Of a DNA stretch of 64,000 bases, positions 60,895 to 64,000 are shown piece by piece (within the stretch, counting starts at the first letter, position 1; each line of letters starts with the position of its first letter). Under the pieces are notes generated by a model. That model was not told the DNA's origin, searched no databases, and was given only the letters and a program-made list of their open reading frames with translations. Origin of the DNA: Sipunculus nudus (taxonomy: Eukaryota > Annelida > Sipuncula > Golfingiida > Sipunculidae); assembly GCA_026874595.1 (NCBI GenBank), contig CM049306.1:80688142-80752141 (forward strand). Direction: 5' to 3'. The position numbers and the translations under genes are program-made.

Positions 60895-62766
60895 TGGCGG
60901 ATCCAGGATTTTGCTATAGATGGGGCAACATTTCCACAAGGGTATATTCTGTTTACATACTTCGTAAAGCATCTCCTTAAAAAAAAGTCTAATATTTCTT
61001 ACAAAAATAACAAGGCCATATGTCCAGTCCCCTTAGTGACCTAACATAGTGCCATTTGTACAGGGTAATCTGTGATAAATGGACTTTTAAGGAAGTGGCT
61101 AAAAAGTCTGCTGGGGAAATTGACCTTGCCAGCAGTCAAACCCACTGGATAAACTGCCGTCAAATGAATGGATGCTCGAATTTCAGTGTGATACTCAGTG
61201 ATATCCATTATTATTAATTCGACAATGAGCTGACAGGATAGTGCTGACGTACTTAATTAGATATTTTGATAGTCTATATATAAGAATTTTCATTTGGTGT
61301 AGATATTTCTTGCCTCATCTCACAACACAATAGGCTCAACAGCTTTAATTGGATGTGGTGTAATATTGTTTGACTACCTTTGATCAAGTAATTAGCTGAT
61401 CCTTGGACCATTTATTTGACATATCCTGAGTTGTTTGTTTTCCCACACTAATTATTTGTTTGCTCATAAGCACACTAGTATCTAAATCGTCCCCGCACAC
61501 AAATTCACATTTCTGGTATTTTTTTATAACAAAATGAATGTAAAGCTACCCTTTAAATATCACAAAATGTGCAATTTTAATACCTTATTAACATACTTAA
61601 TACATGTAGACAAGAAAAATATCTAATATGGTAAGTCAGCACAATATTGTCAGCTTATTGTCAAAATAATAATGGGAAGTAATAAAGCATAAATAAAGCA
61701 TGAAATAAAGCATGCATTCATTTGCAGGCAGTTTGACCTGTTCATAGTTACTTTTGAAACAGCAAAAGGACAGAGAGACAAAAAGGAGACTTTACAATGA
61801 AATGAAAGTGAAGCATTGTTAAAATTTCGTTTTTGACTTAATATATCATAAGTTCCTGTGTGATTTTTCCTTAAATCAAATGTGTACGAACCTTGTATGG
61901 TACCAACAAACTGCTAAACGATGATGAAATTCATCTTCATACTACGAAGTCAGTGTGAGCTGCGCTATTCACGACTACCACGGATTTGGTATTATGATGA
62001 TGGTTTTCCAAGCAAATATTCCTTCCAAAACCTACATTTACCTGTTCATGTGTTCAGCTTAATCATGAACTCTGCATACAATATCGGTAAGAATTTCGCA
62101 ACTGTCCAAGCTGCATAAAAATAAACTGGCAATGTTTAAAGATCAATTTATATGGTGTATGCAAGTAATCTGATCAACGTATGCCTTATTTAATTTTTGA
62201 TTGCCCTTAGGCGTGATTTACTGTAAATATGAAGACATTATACACGACTGGATTAATAACTATCTTTGAATGAAAAAATAAATAAAATTCAAACGTTTTC
62301 CGCGATTAAACGTAAGCATTACAAATTAACCAAGTCTGTACATGATGTATTTGGATAGTTTAGTTCAATTTATTAATCCTTGAAGCTCTGGCTGTTTCAC
62401 GCTCGTCACGCAGCTATTTTACCCACTTCTGCCGTTGTTTAAACCGCTGCTTTGGATAGCAAGTTTCTCTTGGTTCGACCACCAGGGTGATCACAGAACA
62501 AAAAAGTATAATCAGACCAGTGAGATCGTGGTATTGCATCCAGCTCCAAACTTTAAACATACAACACCCGCTCTTGTTTGTCTGATTGTACTTGTGCTTG
62601 CACGGGGCCATCCATATTCTTTGCTCTGCGCCCACCCTGGTGGTGTAAACCAGAGAACCTTGCCATAAAAAACAGCGGTTAAAACAAAAAGAGATCTGGG
62701 ACGACTGCAGTGTATATGGCTGTTGTATCCGCACCACATATTAATTTATCCGTCCATTTATTCCAG
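58570..62766. other. Intron 9, with repeats but no exon seen
   Basis: About 4.2 kb. It contains TA runs (about 58687-58722 and 60837-60891), a G run near 59680, a small GC-rich patch near 60590-60620, and an AGTGGCGGATCCAGGATTTT dispersed-element edge at 60893. No coding exon of DDC is needed here, since exon 9 joins exon 10 directly. Confidence 0.6.
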
Positions 62767-62865
62767 CACTGGCAGATACCGCTCGGGGGACGGTTCCGTT
62801 CACTTAAACTCTGGTTTGTTCTCCGTCTGTACGGAGTTCAGGGAATACAAATGCATATCAGAAAG
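62767..62865 (+). CDS. DDC: DDC exon 10
   Basis: Acceptor CCATTTATTCCAG, donor GTAATA, 99 bases, phase 0. It reads [20 protein letters not shown] and [13 protein letters not shown]. The family usually has LGRRF; here one Arg is Gly (LGGRF). RSLK-WFV is strongly conserved. Confidence 0.92.
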
Positions 62866-63229
62866 GTAATAAAGCAGGCCGCTAACGCTGGGGGCCTGTC
62901 AATGAGTATTATAGTTTCCTACATTGGGATATGCTACGTTTTAATACAATATTCTGTAACATTTGGGAGCATTTGCAGGTGATAAGGAACCCTCCCGCCC
63001 CCATAATCTAATTATGATCGAACTACCTTGGTTACAATAAGCTTTAAAATACATATTAAAACGTATTTTAGGAACAATGATATATACATATACTGTAATC
63101 TCCAGAACATCCTTTTTATTTCGGTTCGTATTAATCTGAATATTTTAAAATTTAATGCGATATCTTGTCTCTGACAAGTATGAATTCAACAATAACATTA
63201 TAATACAAACATCTCCTGGCTTTGCTATT

Positions 63230-63271
<42 letters not shown>

Positions 63272-63612
63272 CTCTCTAAAATTTCACTTAAAGAAACAAT
63301 TTGACCAATGATAATTTGATAGGAAAGGAGTATGCCTTCTATACAAAACAAAATATATATAAAAAACAAAGTATTTTTTTCTAAGGTATATGCAAAATTG
63401 GAAAGCTTTAGTCCTGTTTATTTATAGGAAATATCACCCTAAAGATGGCACGGTGGCGCATAGCTGCCTACTATGATATCGTAAGAAACGTAAGATTTGA
63501 TTAAATTAAACGATGCGTTTATTGTTATTCGGCTTCTTCTGCACAACAATGCTCTGTGGCCATTTAAGCTTAATGCATTTCTTTTCCACGCAGTGTGTTG
63601 TATTTCTTTTAG

Positions 63613-63714
63613 CAAATTGCGCTGGCGAAAAAATTTGAAGCCCTAGTAAAGGCAGACGACAAGTTTGAGGTCACAAATGACGTCATCATGGGATTAGTCT
63701 GCTTCAAATTAAAG
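63613..63714 (+). CDS. DDC: DDC exon 11
   Basis: Acceptor GTATTTCTTTTAG, donor GTTGGT, 102 bases, phase 0. It reads QIALAKKFEALVKADDKFEV and TNDVIMGLVCFKLK. GLVCF-LK is the conserved strand before the C-terminal GSN segment. Confidence 0.9.
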
Positions 63715-63934
63715 GTTGGTTGTCATATTTTAATAAATACACCAACACATATTGATAACTCGGAAAATAAAACGCATAACGTTTGCTCAAATCCTTTTCG
63801 TTATATTTATATATTTATATTTATATTAATACTTGACTTTTTGTGGGCTTATATACACACTTACATCTATGGATAAAAATTTGTACAAAAATACATTATT
63901 TGAAGAATCTATTTTGTTCCTTGGCTGTTTACAG

Positions 63935-64000
63935 GCCATCGGGAGCAATCAAAATGGGCAACCTTGAATTTCATGATATGTATCGATTCTTTCAGGAAGA
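63935..64000 (+). CDS. Possible start of DDC exon 12 (unclear)
   Basis: After TTGGCTGTTTACAG the phase-0 reading is AIGSNQNGQP then TGA. GSN matches the conserved GSN after the LK of exon 11, but the stop follows at once. Another acceptor (CGATTCTTTCAG) at about 63995 could instead start the real exon. So this is either a short alternative end, a pseudo-exon or a chance match; the window stops too soon to tell. Confidence 0.25.

Larger units (their letters stand above)
46663..64000 (+). other. DDC: Aromatic-L-amino-acid decarboxylase gene (whole locus, 3' end not in window)
   Basis: Eleven exons with GT-AG borders join in frame (67+38+38+45+48+22+split Cys+31+22+split Trp+30+33+34, about 410 residues). 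The product is a cytosolic, PLP-dependent group II decarboxylase that makes dopamine and serotonin from L-DOPA and 5-hydroxytryptophan. Visible key residues in this joined numbering are His190 (SDQAHSSVERAG), Thr244 (ATLGTT), Asp269 (DAAYAG), the PLP Lys301 (NAHKW) and loop Tyr330 (PLYLKH). These sit two residues before the mammalian positions. His190 and Tyr330 favour decarboxylase over aldehyde-synthase activity. NFDCSAMW and HWQIPL fit DDC better than histidine decarboxylase. Family length is about 480, so about 70 residues remain. The first exon has an upstream acceptor, so a non-coding 5' exon probably lies earlier. Confidence 0.92.

Noticed and set aside
60708-60980. Frame with an Ile-Tyr repeat
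   Set aside because: It is the translation of the TA microsatellite at 60837-60891.
62414-62740. Overlapping frames of 75-107 codons on both strands just before DDC exon 10
   Set aside because: They overlap one another on both strands, lack motifs, and exon 9 joins exon 10 without them.

Overview
The window is intron-rich, AT-rich eukaryotic (metazoan) DNA. Bacterial operons, Shine-Dalgarno-led genes and CRISPR arrays are absent. Genes are split into short exons with GT-AG borders, and long TA, CT and G runs are common. A Ty3/gypsy element with integrase ahead of reverse transcriptase, bivalve-style short interspersed and inverted-repeat elements, and an animal aromatic-amino-acid decarboxylase gene point to a lophotrochozoan, most likely a bivalve mollusc. 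That assignment is inference, not proven by any single feature.

Layout. 3.5-8.3 kb, plus strand: the last three exons of an EGF-type single-pass membrane protein (phase-1 entry, transmembrane helix, cytoplasmic tail with an FxNPxY endocytosis motif). It carries one apparent 1-base frameshift in the EGF exon and a 339-bp tandem repeat in an intron. 9.8-15.4 kb: a pogo/Tigger-like MITE, a 150-bp tandem duplication and a 1.47-kb terminal-inverted-repeat element filled with repeats. 18.0-20.8 kb: a decayed LINE. 23.1-26.4 kb: a 5'-truncated Ty3/gypsy copy with its 3' LTR. 29.33-30.12 kb: a solo LTR of the same family with a 4-bp target duplication. 30.5-32.1 kb: a second copy of the inverted-repeat/tandem-repeat family. 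33.7-36.9 kb: two satellite arrays in opposite orientation flanking a decayed PHD-finger/AT-hook coding region (minus strand). 38.9-39.7 kb: palindromic GTGCGCAC repeats and a GATC-rich inverted-repeat element. 40.0-45.5 kb, minus strand: a second Ty3/gypsy copy with both LTRs, a tRNA-Pro-like primer site and the same IN-RT-RNase H order. 45.6-46.3 kb, minus strand: a non-LTR reverse transcriptase fragment.

From 46.66 kb to the window end lies the main gene, a pyridoxal-phosphate aromatic-L-amino-acid decarboxylase (DDC/AADC), plus strand. Eleven coding exons can be joined in frame to about 410 residues; the C-terminal roughly 70 residues are missing or beyond the window. The PLP lysine, the PLP aspartate, the active-site histidine and the catalytic-loop tyrosine are all present.

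The most unusual feature is inside this gene. Exon 3 occurs three times as an open 114-bp exon, each with its own AG acceptor and GT donor, within blocks of about 1.07 kb. These blocks sit in a 4.7-kb minisatellite whose 32-bp unit is the exon 3/intron 3 splice junction itself (the sequence for Gly-Gly-Gly-Val-Ile-Gln followed by GTCAGT). The array is therefore well over a hundred tandem copies of a 5' splice donor. A decayed extra copy of exon 2 sits 351 bp upstream of the intact one, and a second minisatellite (36 bp) in intron 4 resembles the exon 4 donor region. Together these suggest repeated local amplification starting from exon ends.
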